From assembly GCF_035942955.1 (NCBI RefSeq), contig NZ_DASZCQ010000128.1, forward strand, positions 31,071 to 95,070: 64,000 bases of DNA, given 5' to 3'. Below the pieces are notes generated by a model. It was given only the letters and a program-made list of their open reading frames with translations. It was not told the DNA's origin and ran no database searches. Origin of the DNA: DASYTH01 sp035942955. GTDB taxonomy: Bacteria > Actinomycetota > Actinomycetes > Mycobacteriales > Pseudonocardiaceae. This document shows, one piece after another, positions 33,533 to 41,566 of this stretch. Made by a program: the position numbers and the translations under genes. Within the stretch, counting starts at the first letter, position 1; every line of letters begins with the position of its first letter.

Positions 33533-34720
33533 TTGGCCGTCCTCATCATCGTCGCCATCGGAGTGCTGCTGGTGGCGATCATCGTGGTCAAGTCGATCCT
33601 GGTGATCCCGCAGGCGCAGTCCGCCGTGATCGAGCGCCTCGGTCGGTTCCGCACGGTCGCCGAGCCGGGGTTGAACTTCCTGATGCCGTTCCTGGACAAG
33701 GTGCGGGCCCGCATCGACCTCCGCGAGCAGGTCGTGTCGTTCCCCCCGCAGCCGGTGATCACCCAGGACAACCTGACCGTGTCCATCGACACCGTCGTGT
33801 ACTTCCAGGTGACCGACTCGCGCGCCGCGGTGTACGAGATCTCCAACTACATCGTGGGTGTCGAGCAGCTGACCACCACCACGCTGCGCAACGTGGTCGG
33901 TGGCATGAGCCTGGAGGAGACGCTGACCTCCCGCGACTCGATCAACCAGCAGCTGCGCGGCGTCCTTGACGAGGCCACCGGCCGCTGGGGGATCCGGGTA
34001 GCCCGGGTCGAGCTCAAGGCCATCGACCCTCCACCGTCCATTCAGGACTCCATGGAGAAGCAGATGCGCGCCGACCGGGAGAAGCGCGCCATGATCCTCA
34101 CCGCCGAGGGTTCCCGGGAAGCGGCGATCAAGACCGCGGAAGGCCAGAAGCAGAGCCAGATCCTGTCGGCCGAGGGCGCCAAGCAGGCCGCCATCCTGGC
34201 CTCCGAGGGTGAGCGCCAGTCCCGCATCCTGCGTGCCCAGGGTGAGCGCGCCGCCCGCTACCTGCAGGCGCAGGGCCAGGCCAAGGCCATCGAGAAGGTG
34301 GTCAACGCGATCAAAGCCGCCCGCCCGACCCCCGAGGTGCTCGCCTACCAGTACCTGCAAACCCTGCCGCAGATGGCCCAGGGCGACGCCAACAAGGTCT
34401 GGCTGGTCCCCTCGGACTACGGCAAGGCCCTCGAAGGCTTCGCCCGCATGCTCGGCGCGCCCGGCGAGGACGGCGTGTTCCGCTACGAGCCGCCCGCCTA
34501 CGAGCCCCCGGCCCGCCCCGAGGAGGACGAGGCCGCCGTCGCCGGCTGGTTCGACACCTCCACCGACCCCAAGGTCGCCCAGGCCGTCCGCGAGGCCGAG
34601 GCGGTCGCCCGCCAGGAGGTCCCCAGCCCGATCGCCGCCGCCGGCCGGTCCACCTCGGCCGCGCTCGGCGGCTCCCGCTCCGCCCTCTCCCCGCCCGACC
34701 TGCCCGACGACGAGCGCTGA
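33533..34720 (+). CDS. SPFH-domain slipin/stomatin-like protein
   Basis: A 395-residue prohibitin-homology protein. One N-terminal membrane helix (VLIIVAIGVLLVAIIVVKSI) is followed by the SPFH domain (VIPQAQSAVIERLGRFRTVA, VQVVSF-like strands, DNLTVSIDTVVYFQVTD). A long coiled coil rich in Glu, Lys and Ala follows (REAAIKTAEGQKQSQILSAE), then a disordered acidic tail of about 80 residues. The TTG at 33533 was chosen because GGAGGA lies four bases upstream; the in-frame GTG at 33521 overlaps that ribosome site. The tail beyond the coiled coil is longer than in minimal slipins. It forms a pair with NfeD, 116 bases upstream. Confidence 0.9.
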   Translation: MAVLIIVAIGVLLVAIIVVKSILVIPQAQSAVIERLGRFRTVAEPGLNFLMPFLDKVRARIDLREQVVSFPPQPVITQDNLTVSIDTVVYFQVTDSRAAVYEISNYIVGVEQLTTTTLRNVVGGMSLEETLTSRDSINQQLRGVLDEATGRWGIRVARVELKAIDPPPSIQDSMEKQMRADREKRAMILTAEGSREAAIKTAEGQKQSQILSAEGAKQAAILASEGERQSRILRAQGERAARYLQAQGQAKAIEKVVNAIKAARPTPEVLAYQYLQTLPQMAQGDANKVWLVPSDYGKALEGFARMLGAPGEDGVFRYEPPAYEPPARPEEDEAAVAGWFDTSTDPKVAQAVREAEAVARQEVPSPIAAAGRSTSAALGGSRSALSPPDLPDDER

Positions 34721-34724
34721 AAAG

Positions 34725-34778
34725 GGTGTCGTGAGTCCTTCCTGGGCCTATGTGGCACCAGAAAGGACTCACGACACC
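34725..34778. repeat. Dispersed palindrome GTCGTGAGTC, copy 2
   Basis: Arms of 21 bases (34725-34745 and 34758-34778) with one mismatch enclose a 12-base loop. The arms contain GTCGTGAGTCCTT and AAGGACTCACGACACC. It lies between the convergent slipin and surface-protein genes, where it can terminate both. Its right arm and flank ACTCACGACACCTGACC also occur at 15426-15442. Confidence 0.8.
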
Positions 34779-34790
34779 TGACCCGGGGCT

Positions 34791-37109
34791 CTACCTCGTC
34801 GAGGGCTGGGTCTTGATCCGCCGGGGCCGGCCGAGCAGCACCAGCACCACGCCGCCGGCGAGCAGGCCGACGCCGGTCAGCAGCTCCGGGGCGGGGTTGT
34901 TGGCGCCGGTCTTGGCCAGCGGGGGAGTGCCGGCGGCCGCGGTCACCTCGACGTCGACGCTGGCCGTGCGGCTGATCTCGCCGCCGGCGCCGTCGGTGAT
35001 CTTCACCGTCGCGGTGTTGGTGAACGTGCCGACCTCGGTGGGCGTCGCCGTGCAGGTGTAGCTGAACGTCTCGCCGGGGTCGAGCGTGTCGTTGGTGTTG
35101 GCGTCGCCGGACGCCGCCGACACCGCCGAGCAGTTCGGGTCGTCGACCGTGACGCCCGGCTGCGGGCTGCTCGTGCCGACGTTCTTGGCGGTGATCGTGA
35201 ACGTCACCGCGGTGCCGGCGGGAACGCTGGTCGCCGAGGCCGACTTGGTCACCACCATGTCGATCAGCTGCAACTCGACCGCGCCGATGTCGGCGCCGGC
35301 TGCCTGCGGCCGGCCGACGCCACGCTGGTCGGAGGCGAGCTGACCGTTGACTCCGGTCACCTTGTCCACCAGCGAGCTGGTCGCGGCCGGCAGCCGCGTC
35401 CTGGTCGGCCCGCCGTTGCTCGCCAGGGCGCCGAGCCCGAACGTGTCGAAGGCCAGCGTGCTGCCGTCGGCGAAGCCGCAGACGTCGGCGTCGGTGGACC
35501 GGCTGAACTCCGAGCGCTTCGCCGGCGTGAAGCAGTCGGGCCCGTCGGTGCTCGCGGCCGTCGTGCCGATCACGGTGGACACGCTGGCCCACACGCCGAA
35601 GATCCCCACGCTGCCGCCACCGGAGTCGCCCGCCTCGCCGGCCTGGCCCGGGGCCGCGGCCGCCACCACGGCGTCGCCGCCGCCACCGCTACCGGCCGGA
35701 CCGGCCTGCCCCGGCTGACCGCCGCCGCCCCCGCCGCCGTTCTCAGTGATCGTCACGTGCACCAGCTGGGCCACCTCGGCCTTGATGTCGTCGTCGGTGA
35801 ACCCGGCGACGATCGCACCGGCCGTGCCGCCCCGGCCGCCGTCCCCGGCGTTGCCGCCGTTGCCCGCCGGCGCACCCGTCGGCGGCTGGTCGCCACCCGG
35901 CCCGCCGTTGCCGCCGGCGCCGCCGGTCCCGGAGGAGTTGCCGTCGATGGTGGAGTTCTCCACCAGCAGCGTGGTCTCGGCGCTGCGCCCGATGAACACC
36001 ATCGCCCCGCCGAGGCCGTTGAGCTCGAACGACCCGCCGTCACCGCCGTTGCCACCGGCCGCGCCGAGCCCGCCCTTGCCGCCGGCGCCGCCCGCGCCCC
36101 CGTTGCCGGTCGTGTTGCCGTCGAAGGTCGAGCCGCGCACGGTCATCCTGCCGGAGCAGGGGATCGGCTGGAGGTCGTTGTTGGCCGCGACGAACCCGCC
36201 GCACAGCGCCGCGCCGCCGGGCCCGGACGGACCACCGTCGCCGCCGGCCCCACCTGCCTGCCCGTCCGCGATGGCGCCGCACGCACCCGCGCCGCCGTCA
36301 CCGCCGTTGCCGGACGAGTTGCCGCTGAACGTCGAGTTGGTGATGGTCAGCCCGCCGAGCGAGAACGCCGCGCCGCCGTGCCCGCCGATCCCGCCGTGGC
36401 CACCGGCCGCGCCGGTGCACTTGCCGTCGGCGAGGCCGAGCCCGGCGCCGCCGGCGCCGGCACGGTTGCCGGTGAAGGTGCTGCCGTCGATCGACAGCAC
36501 GCCGAAGGCGGCCACCGCGCCGCCGGAGCCACCGGCCCGGCCGTTGCCGCCGCCGGCATCGCCGGGGCCGCCGTCGCCCGCGGTGTTGTTCTCGAAGCGG
36601 ACGTTCAGCAGGTCCACGTCGCCGCCGCTGAGCACCCCGCCGCCCAGGTTCCGCCCGAGCGCCGGACCGTTCGGCGCGTGCCCGTTCTTGATCACGACGT
36701 TGCTCAGCGTGAGCTTGCCGACCGCGCTGGCCCGTTCCGGCGCCCGCACGTGAATCACCCGGTCCGGGGTCTTCGCCGGATCGCACGTCATGTCGAGCAC
36801 GGCCGGCGCCTGGCCGGCCGGCGCGAAGATCTTCAACGGCTGGCTGCGCCGGATGTCCAGGTCGCCGGACTTGTTGTCGTCCTCGTCGTCGCACCCGGCG
36901 TCGCCGGGAAGGCTGTAGGTCGTGCCCGGCACCAGCTCGATCTCGGCCGCCGGCCCTTCCCCGTTGAGGTCGGTGACCGCGGCCCGCAGCGCGGTGGCGT
37001 CGGCGACCGGGGCCGCCTCGGCGGGGGAGACCACCACCAGACCGGCGCCCATCGCCAGGGCGCCGACCCCGAGGATTCTGAGCGTTCTTGACCGCCAAGC
37101 TCGACGCAT
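34791..37109 (-). CDS. Glycine-rich surface protein with beta-helix repeats, DUF11 domain and LAKTG sortase signal
   Basis: A 772-residue cell-wall protein. A signal peptide (LRILGVGALAMGAGLVVV, ending SPAEAAPVADA) is followed by a right-handed parallel beta-helix (about 60-530). Its turns carry the repeated FTGN/STFSGN/STIDGN pattern and are interrupted by long GG-x-GG-x loops (GGAGGAGGKGGLGAAGGNGG), giving a PGRS-like composition. A DUF11-type domain (about 615-720, VVTKSASATSVPAGTAVTFT) follows. The end is a sorting signal: LAKTG at 731-735, a hydrophobic helix and RPRR. LAxTG is the motif of class E sortases of high-GC Gram-positives. No sortase gene is in the window. Likely an adhesin or wall-structural protein. 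Confidence 0.85.
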   Translation of the reverse strand: MRRAWRSRTLRILGVGALAMGAGLVVVSPAEAAPVADATALRAAVTDLNGEGPAAEIELVPGTTYSLPGDAGCDDEDDNKSGDLDIRRSQPLKIFAPAGQAPAVLDMTCDPAKTPDRVIHVRAPERASAVGKLTLSNVVIKNGHAPNGPALGRNLGGGVLSGGDVDLLNVRFENNTAGDGGPGDAGGGNGRAGGSGGAVAAFGVLSIDGSTFTGNRAGAGGAGLGLADGKCTGAAGGHGGIGGHGGAAFSLGGLTITNSTFSGNSSGNGGDGGAGACGAIADGQAGGAGGDGGPSGPGGAALCGGFVAANNDLQPIPCSGRMTVRGSTFDGNTTGNGGAGGAGGKGGLGAAGGNGGDGGSFELNGLGGAMVFIGRSAETTLLVENSTIDGNSSGTGGAGGNGGPGGDQPPTGAPAGNGGNAGDGGRGGTAGAIVAGFTDDDIKAEVAQLVHVTITENGGGGGGGQPGQAGPAGSGGGGDAVVAAAAPGQAGEAGDSGGGSVGIFGVWASVSTVIGTTAASTDGPDCFTPAKRSEFSRSTDADVCGFADGSTLAFDTFGLGALASNGGPTRTRLPAATSSLVDKVTGVNGQLASDQRGVGRPQAAGADIGAVELQLIDMVVTKSASATSVPAGTAVTFTITAKNVGTSSPQPGVTVDDPNCSAVSAASGDANTNDTLDPGETFSYTCTATPTEVGTFTNTATVKITDGAGGEISRTASVDVEVTAAAGTPPLAKTGANNPAPELLTGVGLLAGGVVLVLLGRPRRIKTQPSTR

Positions 37110-37199
37110 GGTGCTCCCCTTCTGCCGCGAGTTAGGGCGGAAAGGTAGCGGGCAAACCGGGGCGACACAGCCGTCTGGGGGGCGTCCGAAAGGGCAAAG

Positions 37200-38129
37200 T
37201 CAGATCAACTCGGGCCGGCCGTCGACGTCCAGCACCGTCATCGGCGTCGGCTTGGCGCCACAGCTGGCCGACCGCAGCTCGGCCGAGGTCCGCTCGACCA
37301 CCGGAACCGCCCACCGCCGTCCGTCCACATGGGACACCGTGACGAGCCACCTGCCGGCGCCGTCCGGCCTGACCTCGGCCACCCGCACGCCGTCCGGGTC
37401 GCGGTCGGAGATCGCCCACCGCACCGCAAGATCGGCCACCTGCCCGGCGGGCGACCAGGTCGACCGGCCCCGGCAGCGCTCGATCAGCACGCCGGCGTCC
37501 GGGGCCAGCAACCGCTCGGCGGCGAGGACGTCGAGCCGGCCGTAGGAGTAGCCGTGGGGGAGCAGCACCGCGGTGGGGGAGAACCGGTGCCCGCCGAGGT
37601 GGCTGCATTCCCAGGCCTGCTCGCCGTGCGTGGCGAACAGCGCGGCCGCGACCGGGCGGCCGAGCAACGCGCAGCAGACGTCGCGCCGTCCGTTGGTGCA
37701 CACCAGCAGCAGCGGCTCGGTGACCGGCTCGCCGTATCCGGTCGGCTCGCCCGCACCGGCCGCGGCGAAGTCCAGATCGAGCAGCTCCTTGACGTCGGCG
37801 ACCCGGCCGCGCTCCAACCAGGACCGGCCGGGCCGGGTGTGCGCGACGTAGATCCGGTGCGGCGTCGGGCGGTGCCGGTCGGGGTGGTTGCCCGGCCGGC
37901 GGATCATCGCGATCCGCACGCCGGTGCCCTTCGCCCGCTCCGCCAGCTCCCGCCCGACCACCTGCTCGAGGTGGCTCTCCAGCAGCGCCTCACGACCCCA
38001 CGGACCCGGCTGCTCGATGCACAGCCAGGTCGAGGCCACCGCCGAGGTCCCGGCCAGCGGCTCGTCGAGCCGACCGGCCAGGACCGAGCAACGCGGCCCA
38101 CCGATCGCTGAAGCCCGGTACAGGTCCAT
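37200..38129 (-). CDS. Sucrase/ferredoxin-like family protein
   Basis: A 309-residue member of the Apd1/sucrase-ferredoxin-like family (thioredoxin-like ferredoxin fold). LLVCTNGRRDVCCALLGRPV and WECSHLGGHRFSPTAVLLPH contain the cysteine/histidine pattern expected to bind a [2Fe-2S] cluster. Despite the family name it is not a sucrase; related proteins are linked to redox or stress tolerance. The ATG at 38129 was chosen because GGAG precedes it; an in-frame TTG at 38180 would add 17 residues. Just upstream lies the most AT-rich stretch of the window, with repeated operator-like sequence at 38223-38256. Confidence 0.85.
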   Translation of the reverse strand: MDLYRASAIGGPRCSVLAGRLDEPLAGTSAVASTWLCIEQPGPWGREALLESHLEQVVGRELAERAKGTGVRIAMIRRPGNHPDRHRPTPHRIYVAHTRPGRSWLERGRVADVKELLDLDFAAAGAGEPTGYGEPVTEPLLLVCTNGRRDVCCALLGRPVAAALFATHGEQAWECSHLGGHRFSPTAVLLPHGYSYGRLDVLAAERLLAPDAGVLIERCRGRSTWSPAGQVADLAVRWAISDRDPDGVRVAEVRPDGAGRWLVTVSHVDGRRWAVPVVERTSAELRSASCGAKPTPMTVLDVDGRPELI

Positions 38130-38222
38130 CAACTCCAGGCTCTCACGCCCGGCACCGCTCCACGGGAGAGGAGTGGTCAATCCGCGGTAACCAAGCCCTC
38201 ATGACTCCCGGGTCGCCTACTT

Positions 38223-38256
38223 GACATAATGTCGATTATCGAACTTTATCGAACTT
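38223..38256 (-). promoter_or_regulatory. AT-rich control region with tandem 10-mers
   Basis: The gap 38130-38462 holds no gene that I can support. At 38237-38256 is a perfect tandem duplication of TATCGAACTT, one helical turn per unit. At 38223-38233 is the palindrome GACATAATGTC, and between them TCGATTATCGA. On the minus strand TTCGAT and CATTAT, about 16 bases apart, could be a promoter for the sucrase/ferredoxin-like gene 94 bases away. The arrangement suggests binding of a dimeric redox or stress regulator. Confidence 0.45.
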
Positions 38257-38456
38257 ACTGGGCTTGAGCAGGTGGAGGGAGGCACGCCGGGACCCGCCCC
38301 TCACACTCGCGTACCCCCTGGCTTCGGTGTGCGGGCCCTGTGCCGTCGTCGCGTTGGCGTCGTGCGCGGCCGACACACAACGACGTGAGGCGCCGACACG
38401 CCCGGTTGACACGGCTCTCCCGTGGCCGGACCGAGGTTCTCCTGGACACCGGGGCC

Positions 38457-38476
38457 ATAACGTCACGTGACGTTAT
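38457..38476. repeat. 20-base perfect palindrome at the end of the GGDEF-EAL gene
   Basis: ATAACGTCACGTGACGTTAT reads identically on both strands and overlaps the last codons and TGA of the GGDEF-EAL gene (APNNVT, stop). With no loop it is a poor terminator and looks more like a protein-binding site. Confidence 0.6.
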
Positions 38477-40202
38477 TAGGTGCGGTCGGCACGTTGCGTG
38501 GGACGTCGTAGTGGTTGGTGGGCTCGCGCATCAGTTGGGGCCGGCGCATCCAGGCGCCCTGGGGCCGGGCCAGCAGGTCGGCAAGGGGTTCGGGGCGGCC
38601 GAGGTGGAAGCCCTGGGCGACGCGGACGCCGAGGCGGGCCAGAGCGTCCACTTGGGACGATCGTTCGACCCATTCGGCGACCACGGACAGGCCAAGGCCC
38701 CTTGCGATGTCGACGATGCCCTGCACCAGCACGGTGTCGCGGCTGCCGTAGTCGATGCCGCGGACGAACTCGCCGTCGATCTTCACGCCGGTGATCGGCA
38801 GCTGCTTGAGGTGGACGAACGAGCCGAAGCCGGCGCCGAAGTCGTCGAGGGAGATCCGGCAGCCGCTGGCCCGTAGCTGCTGGGCCAGGCTGCGTGCGGC
38901 GTCCACATTGGTCACCGCGGCGGTCTCGGTGATCTCGAAGCCGAGCCGCCCCGGCGCGACGCCGGCGGCGGCCAGCCGGTCGAGCACGAAGTCGCCGAAG
39001 TCCTCGTCCTCCAGCGTGCGGCCGGAGACGTTGACGTTGAACCGCAACCCCGGGTACGGATGGGCGACCAACGCATCGATGGCGGTGCCGGCCACCCACC
39101 GGTCGATGTCGAGCACCAGGTCGCTGCGCTCGGCGGCGGGCAGGAACTCCCCCGGCCCCATCGCCGGCTGCCGGCCGTCTTCCAGGCGCAGCAACAGCTC
39201 GTGCCCGATGACCCGGCCGCTGCCCAGCTTGACCATGGGCATGGCGTTGAGCGACAGGTGCCCGTTGGCCAGCGCGGCGCGCACCCGGTCCAGCACGGTG
39301 ACCCGCAGCGCGGTGTCCATGTAGTGGCCCTGCTCGTACACCGTGACGCGGTTGCGCCCGGCCGCCTTGGACGCGTACAGCGCCAGGTCGGCGTTGGCCA
39401 GCACGGCCTGCCAGCTCTCCCCCGAGTCGAACTTGGCAACGCCGGCGCTGACCGTCGTGCGGGTCGCGGTCGAGCCACCGGCCAGCGGGACCGCGGCGAC
39501 GGCGGTGCGCAGCCGGTCGGCCACCTCGGTGGCCTCGCGCTCGTCGGCGCCGGGCAGCACGACGGCGAACTCGTCGCCGCCAAGCCGGCCGAGCACCTGA
39601 CCGTCGTTGAGCCGCTCGCGCAGCACGTTGGCCAGCATGCACATCACCCGGTCCCCCGCCGGGTGCCCGCGCAAGTCGTTGATGTCCTTGAAGTTGTCCA
39701 GGTCGAGCAGCAGCAGCGCGCCGCGGCCGCCGAGCGCGAGGTGATGCTCAAGCGCCCTGGTCAGCGTGCGGCGGTTCGGCAGGCCGGTGAGCGGGTCCTC
39801 CTCGGCCATCCGCAGCAGGTCGTTCTTGCCCAGCTGCGCGGAGTCCAGCTCCCGCTCCCGCCACCGGGTGACGTCGGCGGCCCGGTACAGCAGCCGGCCG
39901 TCCGGCAGCGCCGTGCAGCGCACCTCCAGCCACCGGATCTCGGCGTCCGGCTCGGGCCCGCCCTTGCGGCACGCCGAGGCGCTGACGACCCGGAACGACA
40001 CCACGACACCGTCGTGCGGCCCGTCCGGCGCGCCGGCCAGCAGCGCCGGAAGCGACCGGCCGACGCACTGCTCGGCGGAAAGCCCCAGCAGCTCGGCCAT
40101 GACCCGGTTCGCCCAGCGCACCCGGCAGCGCTGGTCGGTGACCGCGAACGCGGCGTCGGTCGCGTCGAGCACCTCAGCCAGCGACAGGCTGTCAGTGCTC
40201 AT
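38463..40202 (-). CDS. PAS-GGDEF-EAL cyclic-di-GMP signalling protein
   Basis: A 579-residue cytoplasmic protein with a PAS sensor domain (about 5-115), a diguanylate cyclase domain (about 135-295) and a phosphodiesterase domain (about 310-560). GGDEF is intact at 208-212 (LGRLGGDEFAVVLP). The EAL signature reads HELLLR (Glu335), and further EAL residues are present: NVNVSG, EITE, DDFGAGFGS, VKIDGEFV and AEWVE. Both catalytic sites may therefore work, although DDFGAGFGS replaces the common DDFGTGYSS. No membrane segment is seen, so the PAS domain probably senses a cytoplasmic cue. The ATG at 40202 is the first in frame. In actinomycetes c-di-GMP controls development through BldD. Confidence 0.94.
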   Translation of the reverse strand: MSTDSLSLAEVLDATDAAFAVTDQRCRVRWANRVMAELLGLSAEQCVGRSLPALLAGAPDGPHDGVVVSFRVVSASACRKGGPEPDAEIRWLEVRCTALPDGRLLYRAADVTRWRERELDSAQLGKNDLLRMAEEDPLTGLPNRRTLTRALEHHLALGGRGALLLLDLDNFKDINDLRGHPAGDRVMCMLANVLRERLNDGQVLGRLGGDEFAVVLPGADEREATEVADRLRTAVAAVPLAGGSTATRTTVSAGVAKFDSGESWQAVLANADLALYASKAAGRNRVTVYEQGHYMDTALRVTVLDRVRAALANGHLSLNAMPMVKLGSGRVIGHELLLRLEDGRQPAMGPGEFLPAAERSDLVLDIDRWVAGTAIDALVAHPYPGLRFNVNVSGRTLEDEDFGDFVLDRLAAAGVAPGRLGFEITETAAVTNVDAARSLAQQLRASGCRISLDDFGAGFGSFVHLKQLPITGVKIDGEFVRGIDYGSRDTVLVQGIVDIARGLGLSVVAEWVERSSQVDALARLGVRVAQGFHLGRPEPLADLLARPQGAWMRRPQLMREPTNHYDVPRNVPTAPNNVT

Positions 40203-40262
40203 GCGGTCACCTTTTGGCCGGATGTGGACACGATCTAGTGGAGGGTAGTGGACGAAGAGCGC

Positions 40263-40625
40263 TCAGCGCAGCCGTTCCAGGCCCGCCGCCGTGGCCATGA
40301 CGTTGGCGGCCAGGCTTTTCAGCTCCGCCGGCCCCGCGCCGTCCTCCGCGGCGGTGACCACGTCCTCGGCCGCGCAGCGCAGCTGGAACAGCCGGTCCTG
40401 CAGATCGGCGAGCTCGGCGGCGGACAGCACGACGGCGTCATCGGGCAGACCGCCGCGCTGCACGGCCGCCCGCCGCTCGTAGGCGCGCTGCCGGCAGGAC
40501 TGGGTGCAGTAGCGCCGCGGCCGCCCCACCCGGCCCTCGTCGGGCAACCGTCCACCGCACCAGCCACAGTGCCGGACCGGCGCCGGCCGCCGGAACTCGG
40601 CCGCGGGATCCGTCAGTACCGCCAT
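40263..40625 (-). CDS. Small zinc-binding hypothetical protein
   Basis: A 120-residue protein of unknown function. RHCGWCGGRLPDEGRVGRPR followed by RYCTQSCRQRAYERR gives a CxxC...CxxxC zinc-ribbon-like motif of a type seen in many short actinobacterial proteins. The second half (AAELADLQDRLFQLRCAAEDV) is helical. The ATG at 40625 begins MAVLTDPAAEF. It lies 60 bases upstream of the GGDEF-EAL gene on the same strand and may be its operon partner. Confidence 0.7.
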   Translation of the reverse strand: MAVLTDPAAEFRRPAPVRHCGWCGGRLPDEGRVGRPRRYCTQSCRQRAYERRAAVQRGGLPDDAVVLSAAELADLQDRLFQLRCAAEDVVTAAEDGAGPAELKSLAANVMATAAGLERLR

Positions 40626-40743
40626 GGCCGGGCACGTTATCTCGCGACCCGCCGCCGCCGAACCCGCCACGCCGGGTGTCCGTCACCTGTCCGGCCATCG
40701 TCAATACACGCGCATTCCACGCAGGTCAGGCACACTCGAAAGG

Positions 40744-41517
40744 GTGAAGCTGAAGCACGCGTTCCTGGCGGGGCCGCACCCGCGGGCCTTCGTGCACCGG
40801 GGGTGGCACGCCGGCGAGCTGGCCGGCATGGAGAACTCGCTGACCGCGTTCCGCCGAGCGGTCCACGAGGGCTACCACTACCTGGAGACCGACGTGCACG
40901 CGACCAGGGACGGCGTGGTCGTCGTGCACCACGACCCGATGCTCGACCGCACGACGGACGCCTCGGGCATGATCGCGAACCTGCCGTGGCGCACCGTCCG
41001 GCGGGCCAGGATCGGCGGTCGGGAGCCGGTCAGCCGGCTGGAGGACGTGCTCGACGAGCTGCCAGACGCCAAGTTCAATATCGACGTCAAGGCCGAGACG
41101 GCGATCGAGCCGCTGGTCGCCACGCTGCGCCGGACCAACGCCTTCAACCGGGTGTGCGTGGCGTCGTTCTCCGAGGCGCGGCTGGTCAAGGTGCGCCGCA
41201 GCGCCGGCGAGGGCCTGCTCACCTCGATGGGCGTGGGCGCGATCGCCCGGCTGTGGGCGGCCGGCCGGCTGTCGTGGATCTTCCGCAACTCGCGGTACCA
41301 GCCGGTGGCCCAGGTGCCGGTCCGCCAGGGCGGCCTGACCGTCGTCGACCGGCGCCTGATCGCCACCGCCCGCCGCCGCGGCATCGAGGTGCACGTGTGG
41401 ACGGTGGACGACCCGGCCCAGATGCACCAGCTGCTCGACCTCGGCGTGGACGGGATCATGACCGACCACCCGGAGATCCTCAGGCGGGTATTGCGCGAAC
41501 GCGGAGTCTGGGTCTGA
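40744..41517 (+). CDS. Glycerophosphodiester phosphodiesterase
   Basis: A 257-residue GDPD-family enzyme that should hydrolyse glycerophosphodiesters to glycerol-3-phosphate and an alcohol. FVHRGWHAGELAGMENSLTAF supplies the first histidine-arginine and the catalytic glutamate. YLETDVHATRDGVVVVHHDP supplies the metal-binding Glu-x-Asp and the second histidine. EVHVWTVDDP and GVDGIMTDHPEI are the usual C-terminal blocks. The GTG at 40744 opens VKLKHAFLAG; the longer frame upstream lacks a ribosome site. No signal peptide, so cytoplasmic. It is followed 50 bases later by an MFS transporter, possibly co-transcribed. Confidence 0.93.
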   Translation: MKLKHAFLAGPHPRAFVHRGWHAGELAGMENSLTAFRRAVHEGYHYLETDVHATRDGVVVVHHDPMLDRTTDASGMIANLPWRTVRRARIGGREPVSRLEDVLDELPDAKFNIDVKAETAIEPLVATLRRTNAFNRVCVASFSEARLVKVRRSAGEGLLTSMGVGAIARLWAAGRLSWIFRNSRYQPVAQVPVRQGGLTVVDRRLIATARRRGIEVHVWTVDDPAQMHQLLDLGVDGIMTDHPEILRRVLRERGVWV

Positions 41518-41566
41518 GTAAAGTCCCCGTGCCGGCGATTCGCCGGGGTGGCCGCATGGAGGACGC

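Noticed and set aside
38236..38466. Short open frames on both strands in the gap before the GGDEF-EAL gene
   Set aside because: No ribosome site, no recognisable motif, and the two strands' frames mirror each other; the gap is better explained as regulatory.
38463..40202. Inactive EAL domain because the motif reads ELL
   Set aside because: The catalytic glutamate and the other conserved residues are present, and Glu-x-Leu is the invariant part, so inactivity cannot be claimed.
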